Assembly (NCBI GenBank): GCA_041746415.1
Contig: JBGTHB010000028.1
Location: 1 to 18,370, forward strand
Origin: JBGTHB01 sp041746415
GTDB taxonomy: Bacteria; Pseudomonadota; Gammaproteobacteria; Coxiellales; Coxiellaceae
Direction: 5' to 3'
Length of the DNA stretch: 18,370 nucleotides
The notes beneath the pieces are model-generated. The model did no database searches and was not told the DNA's origin. It saw only the letters and a program-made list of their open reading frames with translations. Below are positions 5,464-13,655 of the stretch, in pieces (within the stretch, counting starts at the first letter, position 1; each line of letters starts with the position of its first letter). Made by a program: the position numbers and the translations under genes.

Positions 5464-8274
5464 TTATTGGCACGCTTCACAATCTGGATTATCAATTGAG
5501 CATGCTTGTGGTGCTGCAGTTTGTGCTACTGCGTTTAAAGCGCCATCATTAATGGTTGCTTTTTCAGTGCTGGTAGCGCCAAGACTGCGTAAGTAGTAAG
5601 TCGTTTTTAAACCGCGCAACCAAGCCATACGATACAACACGTCGAGTTTTTTACCCGATGGTTCGGCCATATACAGGTTGAGTGATTGGGCTTGATCAAT
5701 CCATTTTTGACGGCGTGAAGCCGCTTCAACTAACCAACGCGGTTCTAATTCAAAGGCAGTCGCGTACAGTTTTTTGAGGTCTGCTGGGATGCGCTCGATT
5801 TTTTGCACGCTTCCGTTGTAATACTTTAAGTCGTGAACCATAACGTTATCCCACAAACCGCGTTCTTTTAAGTCATTAACGAGGTAAGGGTTGATAACCG
5901 TAAACTCACCAGACAAATTCGATTTAACGAATAAATTTTGATAAGTGGGTTCAATGGATTGCGACACACCGCAAATATTGGAAATGGTTGCTGTGGGTGC
6001 AATTGCCATGGTGTTGGAATTGCGCATACCATATTTTTTTACGTTATTGCGTAAACTATCCCAATCTAAAGTGCGACTGGTGTCTTGTTCTAAGTATTTG
6101 CCGCGCGCTTCTTTAAGTAACTCGATGGAATCAATTGGCAGAATACCTTTGCTCCACAACGAGCCGTCAAAGCTTTCGTATTTGCCGCGTTCTTTTGCTA
6201 ATTCCATGGATGCTTCAATGGCGTAATAACTAACGTGCTCCATCGAATGATCAGCAAAGGCCACCGCTTCGTCTGAGGCGTAAGCAAGACGTTGTTGATA
6301 GAGTGCATCTTGAAAGCCCATGATGCCTAAACCAATTGGGCGATGTTTTAAGTTAGCGTTTTTCGCTTGTGGCACGCTGTAGTAGTTAATATCAATCACG
6401 TTGTCTAGCATGCGAATGGCGGTTTTAACGGTTTTCTTTAATTTTGCCGTGTCTAATTTGCCGTTTTTCATATGTTGTGGCAAGTTGATGCTGCCTAAGT
6501 TGCACACAGCAATTTCTTCTTTTGAGGTGTTTAATGTAATCTCGGTGCACAGGTTTGAACTGTGAACTACGCCCACGTGTTGTTGAGGTGAACGTAAGTT
6601 ACAAGGATCTTTAAATGTAAACCACGGATGGCCTGTTTCAAATAACATGCCGAGCATTTTGCGCCACAAGTTAACTGCAGGAATTTGCTTGCTGCGAATT
6701 TTTCCTTGTTTTGCCTGTTTCTCGTATGCTGTGTAGGCTTTTTCAAATTCCAAACCGTATTTGTCGTGTAAATCAGGTACTTGATCCGGTGAAAACAGCG
6801 TCCACACTTCTTTTTCAAAAACACGTTTTACTAATAAATCGGGAATCCAGTTAGCGGTGTTCATGTCATGAGTACGTCGACGTTCATCGCCCGTGTTTTT
6901 ACGTAAGTCCAAAAATTCTTCAATATCCATGTGCCAAGTTTCAAGATAAGCACAGACAGCACCTTTGCGTTTACCGCCTTGATTAACGGCAACGGCGGTG
7001 GCATCCGCCACATTTAAAAACGGCACCACACCGAGCGATTTACCATTGGTGCCTTTGATGTGTGCGCCCATGGCGCGCACGGGTGTCCAGTCATTGCCAA
7101 GGCCACCGGCAAATTTTGATAACAGCGCGTTGTCTTTTAACGCGTTATAAATGCAGTCCAAACTATCCGGTACCGTTGTTAAAAAACAACTGGAGAGTTG
7201 TGAGTATTGTGTGCCAGCATTAAAAAGAGTTGGCGTTGAACTCATGTAATCAAAGGAAGACAGCAAATCGTAAAATTCGATGGCACGTTCATTACGTGCG
7301 TTACCTTCGCTCAACGCCAGACCCATTGCCACTCGCATGTAAAACGTTTGAGGTAGTTCTAAGCGAATGCCCTTATGATGAATAAAGTAGCGGTCATAAA
7401 GTGTTTGTAGACTTAAGTAAGTGAATTGATTGTCGCGCTCAATTTTAAGTGCTTGAGCCAATTTATCCAAGTCAAAATTATTGAGTTCTGGATTGAGGTG
7501 ATCGGTGGCGATGCCTTTTTTAATTAACCCTTTGAATGCAGCTTGGTAATGTTTATCAATGGTTTCCTGTGTTAAGTCATGCTCGATGTCGAGCCCGCCC
7601 AACACTTCATTATAAAGGTCTTGTAGCAGTAAACGAGCCGTAGCGTAAGTATAGTTGGGTTCGTTTTCCACATGGGTGCGCGCGCTCATAACGATGGCTT
7701 TATAAACATCGCGTAAACCAACGCCGTCAAATAAATTATTTTGCACATCATCGATAATGCGCATTGGGTTAACGTCTTGTAATCCTTTGCAGGCATCGGT
7801 AATGATGGTGTTGAGCCACTGCATGTTGAGGGGGACTTTTTTGCCATCATCTAATGTGATGTGCAGTTGGTTATTACTGGCTGCTTGTTGCAATTTTTCT
7901 TGTCGTTCTTTACGGCGCTCTTCACGATACAGCACATACGAGCGAGCAATTTTATGTAAGCCGGCATACATCAACGCTAATTCCACTTTGTCTTGAATGG
8001 CTTCAATATGAATGGTGCCGCCGTCTGGCCAACGTTTAAAAAACATTTCCGTGATTTGATCCGTTAAACGATTGACGATTTCTTCGATGCGTTGCGATGA
8101 ATCAGCGCCGTCACCTTCGACAGCCAGAAACGCTTTTTTCATGGCGTTGCGGATGCGCGTTTTGTCGTAAGTAATCATACGACCATCACGTTTAATAACG
8201 CGTAACTGGCCAGGCTGCAGGTCAGCTGCAAAGTCTGGGGTGATAGAGTGTGTTGGTTCAGTTATTGTTTCCAT
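5464..8274 (-). CDS. nrdA: Ribonucleoside-diphosphate reductase, class Ia alpha subunit
   Basis: A 936-residue catalytic subunit that reduces ribonucleoside diphosphates to deoxy forms. The N-terminal ATP cone is clear (VIKRDGRMITYDKTRIRNAM, about residues 26–45 onward); residues about 145–235 look like a second, degenerate cone, as in P. aeruginosa NrdA, and account for the length over the 761 residues of E. coli. Catalytic cysteines can be placed at Cys363 (SSCF), Cys576 (SSNLCTEI) and Cys591 (EIAVCNLGS). Radical-path tyrosines are Tyr893–Tyr894, and the C-terminal thiol pair is Cys932/Cys935 in DCEAC. The start at 8274 was chosen for AAAGGAG 7 bases upstream and the family N-terminus; the frame extends 25 codons further, overlapping the operator region. 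Control appears to be by NrdR and DnaA (see sites upstream). Confidence 0.97.
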   Translation of the reverse strand: METITEPTHSITPDFAADLQPGQLRVIKRDGRMITYDKTRIRNAMKKAFLAVEGDGADSSQRIEEIVNRLTDQITEMFFKRWPDGGTIHIEAIQDKVELALMYAGLHKIARSYVLYREERRKERQEKLQQAASNNQLHITLDDGKKVPLNMQWLNTIITDACKGLQDVNPMRIIDDVQNNLFDGVGLRDVYKAIVMSARTHVENEPNYTYATARLLLQDLYNEVLGGLDIEHDLTQETIDKHYQAAFKGLIKKGIATDHLNPELNNFDLDKLAQALKIERDNQFTYLSLQTLYDRYFIHHKGIRLELPQTFYMRVAMGLALSEGNARNERAIEFYDLLSSFDYMSSTPTLFNAGTQYSQLSSCFLTTVPDSLDCIYNALKDNALLSKFAGGLGNDWTPVRAMGAHIKGTNGKSLGVVPFLNVADATAVAVNQGGKRKGAVCAYLETWHMDIEEFLDLRKNTGDERRRTHDMNTANWIPDLLVKRVFEKEVWTLFSPDQVPDLHDKYGLEFEKAYTAYEKQAKQGKIRSKQIPAVNLWRKMLGMLFETGHPWFTFKDPCNLRSPQQHVGVVHSSNLCTEITLNTSKEEIAVCNLGSINLPQHMKNGKLDTAKLKKTVKTAIRMLDNVIDINYYSVPQAKNANLKHRPIGLGIMGFQDALYQQRLAYASDEAVAFADHSMEHVSYYAIEASMELAKERGKYESFDGSLWSKGILPIDSIELLKEARGKYLEQDTSRTLDWDSLRNNVKKYGMRNSNTMAIAPTATISNICGVSQSIEPTYQNLFVKSNLSGEFTVINPYLVNDLKERGLWDNVMVHDLKYYNGSVQKIERIPADLKKLYATAFELEPRWLVEAASRRQKWIDQAQSLNLYMAEPSGKKLDVLYRMAWLRGLKTTYYLRSLGATSTEKATINDGALNAVAQTAAPQACSIDNPDCEACQ

Positions 8275-8313
8275 CTCAGGACTCCTTTGGTAGGCTAGAC
8301 GACGACAGAGTAA

Positions 8314-8329
8314 ACCCAATATGTTGGGA
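8314..8329. promoter_or_regulatory. NrdR-like box, promoter-proximal
   Basis: ACCCAATATGTTGGGA, an imperfect palindrome, matches the NrdR box consensus (acaCwATATaTwGtgt) at 12 of 16 positions. It lies downstream of the predicted nrdAB transcription start and 16 bp from the second box in the same helical register, the arrangement known for NrdR operators. Confidence 0.7.
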
Positions 8330-8345
8330 TAAAAGCGATCTATAA

Positions 8346-8361
8346 ACACAAGATAGTGTGA
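8346..8361. promoter_or_regulatory. NrdR-like box, overlapping the nrdAB -10
   Basis: ACACAAGATAGTGTGA matches the NrdR box consensus at 13 of 16 positions and covers the predicted -10 hexamer of nrdAB. Start-to-start distance to the other box is 32 bp (16-bp linker). Binding of the (d)ATP-sensing repressor NrdR to the pair would block transcription. The nrdR gene itself is not in this window. Confidence 0.75.
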
Positions 8362-8378
8362 TTTAATGTGGATTGCAA
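8350..8378 (-). promoter_or_regulatory. Predicted sigma70 promoter of nrdAB
   Basis: On the minus strand, TTGCAA (8378–8373) as -35 and TATCTT (8355–8350) as -10 are separated by 17 bp. Transcription would begin near 8343, giving a leader of about 70 bases before nrdA. The -10 lies inside the upstream NrdR-like box. Confidence 0.6.
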
Positions 8379-8400
8379 GAGGAAGAACTTGGGGGCAAGC

Positions 8401-8420
8401 TGTGGATAAAATGTGTAAAA
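8401..8420. promoter_or_regulatory. DnaA box(es) upstream of nrdAB
   Basis: TGTGGATAA at 8401–8409 is the exact complement of the consensus DnaA box TTATCCACA, and TGTGTAAAA at 8412–8420 is a second site with one mismatch in the same orientation. They lie about 23 bp upstream of the nrdAB -35. E. coli nrdAB is known to carry DnaA boxes upstream of its promoter, coupling dNTP supply to initiation; the same logic is inferred here. Confidence 0.65.
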
Positions 8421-8530
8421 TGACGCATGCCTTTGGTGGCCTGCTTTAGCGGCAGCACATTTTAATTCGTTATTGCATTACTTAAGTCAAAAATGGAACA
8501 ATGCTTACAACTTGACGGGAATTTTTACAG

Positions 8531-9016
8531 ATGAGCTCTATTATAGATAAAGATGGCTTTAGACAAAATGTTGGCATTATTGTGTGCAACAAACAAGGGC
8601 AGCTATTGTTTGCCCGACGTCGTGGTAATCAAGACGCGTGGCAATTTCCTCAGGGTGGTATCCATCACGATGAGACAGTTGAGCAGGCGATGTGGCGTGA
8701 ATTAAAAGAAGAGCTGGGGTTGGTGCAGTCAGATGTGGAAGTGTTAGCGCAGTCAAAGCAATGGTTAAAGTATTATTTGCCAAAACGTTATCAACGTCGT
8801 GGTCAAAAACCGTTGTGTGTGGGCCAAACCCAAAAATGGTTTTTGCTGCGGCTCATTAGTACTGCAGATAAAGTGAATTTGCATACTTCAGCTCAACCCG
8901 AGTTCGATCATTGGCAGTGGGTTTCTTATCAGTACCCGCTTGAAAGAGTGATTGAGTTTAAACGTGACGTCTATAAAAAAATTTTAGAAGAGTTTGCAGT
9001 ATTTATTTCAATATAA
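8531..9016 (+). CDS. rppH: RNA pyrophosphohydrolase RppH
   Basis: A 161-residue Nudix hydrolase that removes pyrophosphate from the 5' end of mRNAs and so starts RNase E-dependent decay. The Nudix box GX5EX7REUXEEXGU is complete at residues 42–64, with metal-binding Arg56, Glu57, Glu60 and Glu61. RppH-specific features are also present: the N-terminal DGFRQNVGI, the WQFPQGGI entry to the box, LPKRYQR, KPLCVGQTQKWFLL, and FKRDVYKKILEEF near the end. The ribosome binding site is weak (GGGA about 12 bases upstream). It is divergent from nrdA and followed after 132 bp by ptsP; the rppH–ptsP pair is conserved in gammaproteobacteria. Confidence 0.96.
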   Translation: MSSIIDKDGFRQNVGIIVCNKQGQLLFARRRGNQDAWQFPQGGIHHDETVEQAMWRELKEELGLVQSDVEVLAQSKQWLKYYLPKRYQRRGQKPLCVGQTQKWFLLRLISTADKVNLHTSAQPEFDHWQWVSYQYPLERVIEFKRDVYKKILEEFAVFISI

Positions 9017-9148
9017 CGCTAACGTTAAAAGAAAAATATAAAAAGACAGCCGGCGCGATTTAAGTAGTTTATTCACGTCACCATCCTTTTTTAATTGCAA
9101 CAACCACAGACGAATGCCTTACGGACTGTTATTATACTAAGTAATATT

Positions 9149-11422
9149 ATGTTGAAATTGTTGCAAAAAATCACGCAAGAAGTGAATAGTGCGCCCACCA
9201 TGGAAGGTTCTTTGGCGGTGGTGGTTGAGCGCCTACGAGAAGTGCTGCATGCGGATAGTTGCAGTATTTTTCTGTGTGATGATCATCATGCAGAATATAT
9301 TTTAATGGCTACTCAAGGGTTGAATGCGGAATTGGTTGGTAAAGCCCGTTTAAAATTTGGTGAGGGTTTGATTGGGTTAGTTGGTCAACGCGAAGCGCCG
9401 CTCAATTTAGAAGACATGCAAACGCATGAAAGCTTTTTACATTATAAAAAATTAGGCGAAGAAGAGTTTCATGGTTTCCTCGGTGTACCGATTATCGAGC
9501 AGGGAACGGTGTTGGGCGTGTTGATGTTACAGCAAAAAGAGACACGCCATTTTGGTGAGGAAGAAGAGGCATTTTGTATTACCCTGACTATTCAGCTCGC
9601 TTCTGAAATTGCCCACGCCAGAGCAAAGGGTGCGTTAAAAGCGTTAACCGAAAAAAAACGCGGCAGCAAAAAAAAACAAACTGTGCTACACGGTATTTCA
9701 GGTGCGCCGGGTGTTGCCGTTGGTGTGGTCACGGTGGTTTATCCACTTGCTGATTTAGACGCGGTGCCCGATCAAGCCACCGAAAATCCAGAGCGTGAAA
9801 TTGTTTTTTTTGAGCAAGCATTGAGTGCCAGTAAAGATGAAATCCATGCGCTTCAAAGCAAAACAAAAAACAGTTTGTCTGTTGCCGAAAGCGCTATCTT
9901 TGATGCTTACTTGCGTATTTTAGATAGCCGTACCCTCATTAATGAAGTAATCGACATTATAAAAAATGGCTTATGGGCGCAGACCGCATTAAAGCAAGTC
10001 ATCAAAAAACACGTGGCGCATTTTGAGGCGTTGGATGATGCTTATTTGCGGGAGCGCGCTGTTGATTTTCGTGATTTGGGTCGCCGCATTTTAAGTCATT
10101 TGCAAAGCAATAAAACTGAGCAAAAAGAACTGCCGAAAAAAGTGATTATGGTGAGTGAGGAAGTGACGGCAACGGCGTTACTGGAAATGCCACGTGATCG
10201 CTTAGTGGGTGTTATTTCAGGCACCGGTTCTGCCAACTCGCATGTGGCAATTTTGACGCGTGCCTTAGGCATTCCCACTGTGATGGGAGTGACTGGCACA
10301 CCCTTGGCGGAATTGGCGGACAAAGAATGTATCGTCGATGGCTACAATGGGCATATTTACTTATCACCCAATGCGAATTTGAAAAAAGAATTTCGCGCCT
10401 TAGTAGAAGAAGAAAATGAACTGGATAGCGAATTAGAAGCGCTGCGTGATCTGCCCGCTATCACTAAAGATAAGCACACGGTCGCTTTGTATGTGAACAC
10501 AGGATTGGCTGTGGAAGGTGGTTTATCACTCAGTGTGGGCGCTGAAGGGGTGGGATTGTATCGCACTGAAATGCCGTTTATGGTGCGTGATCGTTTTCCC
10601 AGTGAAGAAGAACAACGAGTGATGTATCGCCAATTGCTTAGCACTTTCGCCCCGCGTCCTGTAACAATGCGTACGTTAGATATTGGTGGTGATAAACGGT
10701 TGCCGTATTTTAATATTGACGAAGAAAATCCTTTTTTAGGCTGGCGCGGTATTCGCGTGACACTGGATCATCCTGAAATTTTTTTACAACAAGCGCGAGC
10801 GATGTTGCAAGCAAGTGAAGGACTGAATAACCTTGCGATTATGCTGCCAATGATCAGTTCAATAAATGAAGTGGAAAAAGCATTGAGCTTAATTCAACAA
10901 GCGTTTGATGAGCTGACAAAAGAAGGGCATAAACTAAAAAAACCACAATTGGGTTTGATGGTTGAAGTGCCGTCAGCGGTTTATCAAGCGTATGAGCTGG
11001 CCAAACGCGTTGATTTTATTTCGGTGGGCAGCAACGATTTAATTCAATATTTATTGGCAGTGGATCGTAATAATCCACGCGTTGCTTCACGCTATCAGGG
11101 ATTGCATCCGGCCGTATTGCGCGCATTGCAGCAAGTGGTGAAAGGCGGACACAAGGCGCGTAAACGCGTCGGTATTTGTGGTGAATTGGCTGGTGACCCC
11201 TTAGCGGTGATTTTGCTGTTAGGTATGGGTTATGACAATTTGAGTATGAATGCGCGAGGGTTGCCGCGAGTAAAATGGGTGATTCGTCAGTTCACCTATG
11301 CAAGCGCCAAAAAAATTGTCGATCAAGTCATTAAAATGGATGATCCCCGCGATGTGCGTATCACACTTGAACATGCGTTAGATGATGTGGGTCTGGGCGG
11401 TTTAATTCGCGCAGGGCGATAA
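9149..11422 (+). CDS. ptsP: Phosphoenolpyruvate-protein phosphotransferase PtsP (enzyme I-Ntr)
   Basis: A 757-residue cytoplasmic enzyme I of the nitrogen PTS; it takes phosphate from PEP and passes it to NPr, then to EIIA-Ntr. An N-terminal GAF sensor domain covers about residues 15–165 (DSCSIFL, FLGVPII, LGVLMLQQ). It is followed by the EI phospho-His domain with His365 in ANSHVAI and the PEP-binding barrel: GVGLYRTEMPFM, TLDIGGDKRLPYF, FISVGSNDLIQYLLAVDR and Cys677 in GICGELAGDP. All key residues are intact. The ATG at 9149 (MLKLLQKI) aligns with the E. coli PtsP start; the frame opens earlier from a TTG at 9095 without support. The partners NPr and EIIA-Ntr are not in this window. Confidence 0.96.
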   Translation: MLKLLQKITQEVNSAPTMEGSLAVVVERLREVLHADSCSIFLCDDHHAEYILMATQGLNAELVGKARLKFGEGLIGLVGQREAPLNLEDMQTHESFLHYKKLGEEEFHGFLGVPIIEQGTVLGVLMLQQKETRHFGEEEEAFCITLTIQLASEIAHARAKGALKALTEKKRGSKKKQTVLHGISGAPGVAVGVVTVVYPLADLDAVPDQATENPEREIVFFEQALSASKDEIHALQSKTKNSLSVAESAIFDAYLRILDSRTLINEVIDIIKNGLWAQTALKQVIKKHVAHFEALDDAYLRERAVDFRDLGRRILSHLQSNKTEQKELPKKVIMVSEEVTATALLEMPRDRLVGVISGTGSANSHVAILTRALGIPTVMGVTGTPLAELADKECIVDGYNGHIYLSPNANLKKEFRALVEEENELDSELEALRDLPAITKDKHTVALYVNTGLAVEGGLSLSVGAEGVGLYRTEMPFMVRDRFPSEEEQRVMYRQLLSTFAPRPVTMRTLDIGGDKRLPYFNIDEENPFLGWRGIRVTLDHPEIFLQQARAMLQASEGLNNLAIMLPMISSINEVEKALSLIQQAFDELTKEGHKLKKPQLGLMVEVPSAVYQAYELAKRVDFISVGSNDLIQYLLAVDRNNPRVASRYQGLHPAVLRALQQVVKGGHKARKRVGICGELAGDPLAVILLLGMGYDNLSMNARGLPRVKWVIRQFTYASAKKIVDQVIKMDDPRDVRITLEHALDDVGLGGLIRAGR

Positions 11423-11435
11423 TTTAGTGATTGTA

Positions 11436-11459
11436 ATGGATAACTGGTGGTGGCATTAA
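11436..11459 (+). CDS. Possible Trp-rich leader peptide (MDNWWWH)
   Basis: A 7-codon frame reading Met-Asp-Asn-Trp-Trp-Trp-His, 13 bp after the ptsP stop. Its TAA overlaps the ATG of the next small frame (TAATG), as in translationally coupled genes. Three successive Trp codons are the hallmark of Trp-sensing leader peptides, and a strong terminator follows at 11562. No good ribosome binding site precedes it, and the downstream gene is a permease rather than a trp gene, so chance is a real alternative. Confidence 0.25.
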   Translation: MDNWWWH

Positions 11460-11551
11460 TGTGTATCCCCGACTTGCTGCAGATGGCAAAACAGTCACAG
11501 GCTTTAATGTTGGGCGACTTGCAGGCAGTGTTGCAGCAAGCAAATAGATAG
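11459..11551 (+). CDS. Small ORF (30 aa) between ptsP and its terminator
   Basis: A 30-residue frame that ends 10 bp before the terminator stem. It encodes an amphipathic, Gln/Leu/Met-rich helix (from PDLLQMAKQSQ to LQAVLQQANR). It would be co-transcribed with ptsP, and its start overlaps the stop of the Trp-rich mini-ORF. No family is recognised; it may be a small protein, a degraded gene remnant or non-coding. Confidence 0.3.
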   Translation: MCIPDLLQMAKQSQALMLGDLQAVLQQANR

Positions 11552-11561
11552 CTGTTTTTTT

Positions 11562-11589
11562 AAAAAAGCCAGGTTAGCCTGGCTTTTTT
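11562..11589 (+). terminator. Strong intrinsic terminator after ptsP
   Basis: A perfect 12-bp stem (AAAAAAGCCAGG/CCTGGCTTTTTT) with a TTAG loop, ending in six T. It separates the rppH–ptsP block from the TSUP–lgt–thyA block. Symmetry allows bidirectional action. Confidence 0.9.
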
Positions 11590-11645
11590 GTAGGTAATGA
11601 CAAACTTGTGTAGAACCTTTATTCTAATTAAACAAGGATGTGTTT

Positions 11646-12455
11646 ATGGAAAATTATTTCGTTGTGGTGTTGCTCTATATTTTTTTAGGTATGTTTGCCG
11701 GTTTTTCCTCAGGTTTATTAGGAATTGGTGGCGGGGCGATTATCGTGCCTGGCCTGATTATGATTTTCCAATTTCAGCATTTTCCAGAAGCGAATTTAGT
11801 GCACATTGCCGCAGGCACGTCGTTGGCGGTGATTGTCGTGGCGACATTAAGAGGGTTGCTATCTTACTATCGCCCCGAAATACGTTTTTTTGAAATTTAT
11901 AAATTATTGATTCCCGGCTTAGTGATTGGCGTAATTGGTGGCGCAATATTAGCGCACTATTTAAAAGCAGAAGTGTTGCAAATTATCTTTGGTGTGTTTG
12001 TGGTGGGCATGGCATTAAAAATGTTGATGTATCACGGCTCTTCTAAAACCTATCCATTGCCCGGTTTTTTGGGCATGAATGCGTTTGCTTTATTCACTGG
12101 TGCCCAATCGGGTTTATTAGGTTTGGGTGGTGGCACGTTTACGATTCCATTTTTAACCTATTGCGGCGTGGATAAACACTCCACCCAAATGAATGCGTTA
12201 GCGGTGAGTTTAACCACCGCTTTTTTTGGTACCGCAACGGTGATGATCACCGGTTCACATGTGGCCCATTTACCGATTGGTTCAGTAGGATATGTCTATT
12301 GGCCAGCTTGGTTGGCTATTGCATTAGGAGCATTGATTACAGTGCCATTAGGAACACGTTTGGCTTATCGCGCGCCCGTGGTATTATTGCGACGACTTTT
12401 TGCTAGCTTTTTGTTAATCGTGGCCGTGCATTTATTCTGGACGGCAACCAGTTAA
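11646..12455 (+). CDS. TSUP (TauE/SafE) family membrane permease
   Basis: A 269-residue inner-membrane protein of the TauE/SafE/DUF81 family, whose members move sulfite, sulfonates or other organic anions. Two internally similar halves each carry a Gly-rich entry loop: GLLGIGGGAIIVPGL (about residues 23–37) and GLLGLGGGTFTIPFL (about 156–170). Each is followed by a helix with a conserved Asn/Thr segment (AAGTSLAV and MNALAVSL). About eight membrane helices are expected. The start at 11646 has AAGGA 7 bases upstream; an in-frame GTG two codons earlier is too close to it. Substrate is unknown. It lies 8 bp before lgt, so they are likely co-transcribed; the same neighbour order occurs in pseudomonads and legionellae. 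Confidence 0.92.
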   Translation: MENYFVVVLLYIFLGMFAGFSSGLLGIGGGAIIVPGLIMIFQFQHFPEANLVHIAAGTSLAVIVVATLRGLLSYYRPEIRFFEIYKLLIPGLVIGVIGGAILAHYLKAEVLQIIFGVFVVGMALKMLMYHGSSKTYPLPGFLGMNAFALFTGAQSGLLGLGGGTFTIPFLTYCGVDKHSTQMNALAVSLTTAFFGTATVMITGSHVAHLPIGSVGYVYWPAWLAIALGALITVPLGTRLAYRAPVVLLRRLFASFLLIVAVHLFWTATS

Positions 12456-12463
12456 GGAATGAC

Positions 12464-13255
12464 ATGTTGCATTATCCACAGTTAGATCCTATTGCGTTTC
12501 AATTAGGCCCGGTCAAGGTTCACTGGTACGGCATTATGTATTTAGTGGGTTTTGTGTGTGCCTGGTTATTAGCGATTTACCGCGCCAAAAAGCCTCATAG
12601 TGGTTGGGATAAAGAGCAAGTAGCAGATTTTATTTTTTATGCCGCGTTAGGTGTGATCTTGGGCGGGCGTATCGGTTATATGTTGTTTTATGATTTTGCC
12701 GGTTTGCTACTACATCCGCTAACGCTTTTTAAAATTTGGCAAGGCGGTATGTCATTCCATGGCGGTTTAATTGGGGTGGCCTTAGCGTCGTATTTTTTTG
12801 CACGCCGGTACCAAAAAAATTGGTTCGATGTCATTGATTTTGCGGCACCGTTAGTACCAATCGGCTTGGGTGCGGGGCGTATTGGCAACTTTATTAATGG
12901 TGAATTGTGGGGGCGGGTGACCGATGTGCCATGGGCAATGGTGTTTCCTCATGCTGGACCGTTGCCGCGACATCCTTCTCAATTGTATGAATTTTTACTC
13001 GAAGGCGTTTTACTGTTTTTGATTTTATGGCTTTATTCCAGTAAAAAAAGACCCCGTTTTGCAGTGAGTGCGTTGTTTCTAGTCTGCTATGGCGCGTTTC
13101 GCTTTGCTGTTGAATTTTTTCGCCAACCGGATCCGCAGCTGGGTTTTGTTGCTTTTGGTTGGCTGACGATGGGACAATTGCTATCATTGCCCATGATTCT
13201 TTTAGGTTTGTTTTTTTTCTGGTGGGCTTATCACAAGGAGCGTAGTCATGGCTAA
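12464..13255 (+). CDS. lgt: Prolipoprotein diacylglyceryl transferase
   Basis: A 263-residue inner-membrane enzyme that attaches diacylglycerol from phosphatidylglycerol to the lipobox cysteine of prolipoproteins, the first step of lipoprotein maturation. The Lgt signature GRIGNFINGELWGR is complete at residues 138–151 (Arg139, Asn142, Glu147). His99 lies in SFHGGLIG, RHPSQLYE is at 169–176, and the conserved C-terminal Arg lies in FRFAVEFFR. About seven membrane helices are expected, as in the family. AAGGA lies 5–6 bases upstream. It overlaps the next gene by 8 bp. Confidence 0.96.
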   Translation: MLHYPQLDPIAFQLGPVKVHWYGIMYLVGFVCAWLLAIYRAKKPHSGWDKEQVADFIFYAALGVILGGRIGYMLFYDFAGLLLHPLTLFKIWQGGMSFHGGLIGVALASYFFARRYQKNWFDVIDFAAPLVPIGLGAGRIGNFINGELWGRVTDVPWAMVFPHAGPLPRHPSQLYEFLLEGVLLFLILWLYSSKKRPRFAVSALFLVCYGAFRFAVEFFRQPDPQLGFVAFGWLTMGQLLSLPMILLGLFFFWWAYHKERSHG

Positions 13256-13652
13256 GCAGTTTATTTTAATCGTGTTACTTTCAATTGCGGCCGTATTTTT
13301 TCGTGCTCAATTGTCTAATGTACTAGATGGTTTGGTTATTGTGCACAATGGCATTGCTGAAGCGTTGTTGCGTGTTTTTTCAACCAGCGAGGCTGGACGT
13401 TTTATTCAAGATATCATTGCCTTATTGGTGATTCCGGCTTTAATTGGCGCTGTGTTTTGTGTCGGTTTTTGGTTAATTAAGCGTGAAATGATGCCACACA
13501 CGATGCTGATTATTTGGGTGGTGTGGCTGGTGTTGTTAACCACCATGGTGGCGCAACACGGCATGCAAAAAGCGCCGGATGATCAAACTGGGGGTGCTAA
13601 TGCGGCACAAGTTTCTTCGCCCGTTGATGGAGCACCAGCAGGAGCTGAATAA
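13248..13652 (+). CDS. Small membrane protein overlapping lgt, unrecognised
   Basis: A 134-residue protein with three likely membrane segments (about residues 4–20, 54–77 and 83–101) and a soluble Ala/Gly/Pro/Asp-rich C-terminal tail. I do not recognise the family. Its ATG lies within the last codons of lgt (8-bp overlap) and the thyA start follows the stop after 3 bp, so it is translated within a tight lgt–thyA operon. GGAG upstream of its start is part of the lgt coding sequence (CAAGGAGC). The position suggests an envelope role linked to lgt, but this is only context. Confidence 0.75.
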   Translation: MAKQFILIVLLSIAAVFFRAQLSNVLDGLVIVHNGIAEALLRVFSTSEAGRFIQDIIALLVIPALIGAVFCVGFWLIKREMMPHTMLIIWVVWLVLLTTMVAQHGMQKAPDDQTGGANAAQVSSPVDGAPAGAE

Positions 13653-13655
13653 GTA

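Noticed and set aside
6567..6824. Extra frames inside nrdA on both strands (also 5945–6226, 7757–7996)
   Set aside because: They lie wholly within nrdA, which has intact family motifs, and show no family features of their own.
8275..8349. N-terminal extension of nrdA to 8349
   Set aside because: It would cover the NrdR-like boxes and the predicted promoter; AAAGGAG and family alignment support the start at 8274.
8577..8783. Minus-strand frame inside rppH
   Set aside because: It covers the complete Nudix box of rppH on the other strand and resembles no protein family.
9095..9148. Upstream TTG start for ptsP
   Set aside because: The ATG at 9149 aligns with the known PtsP N-terminus, and no ribosome binding site supports the TTG.
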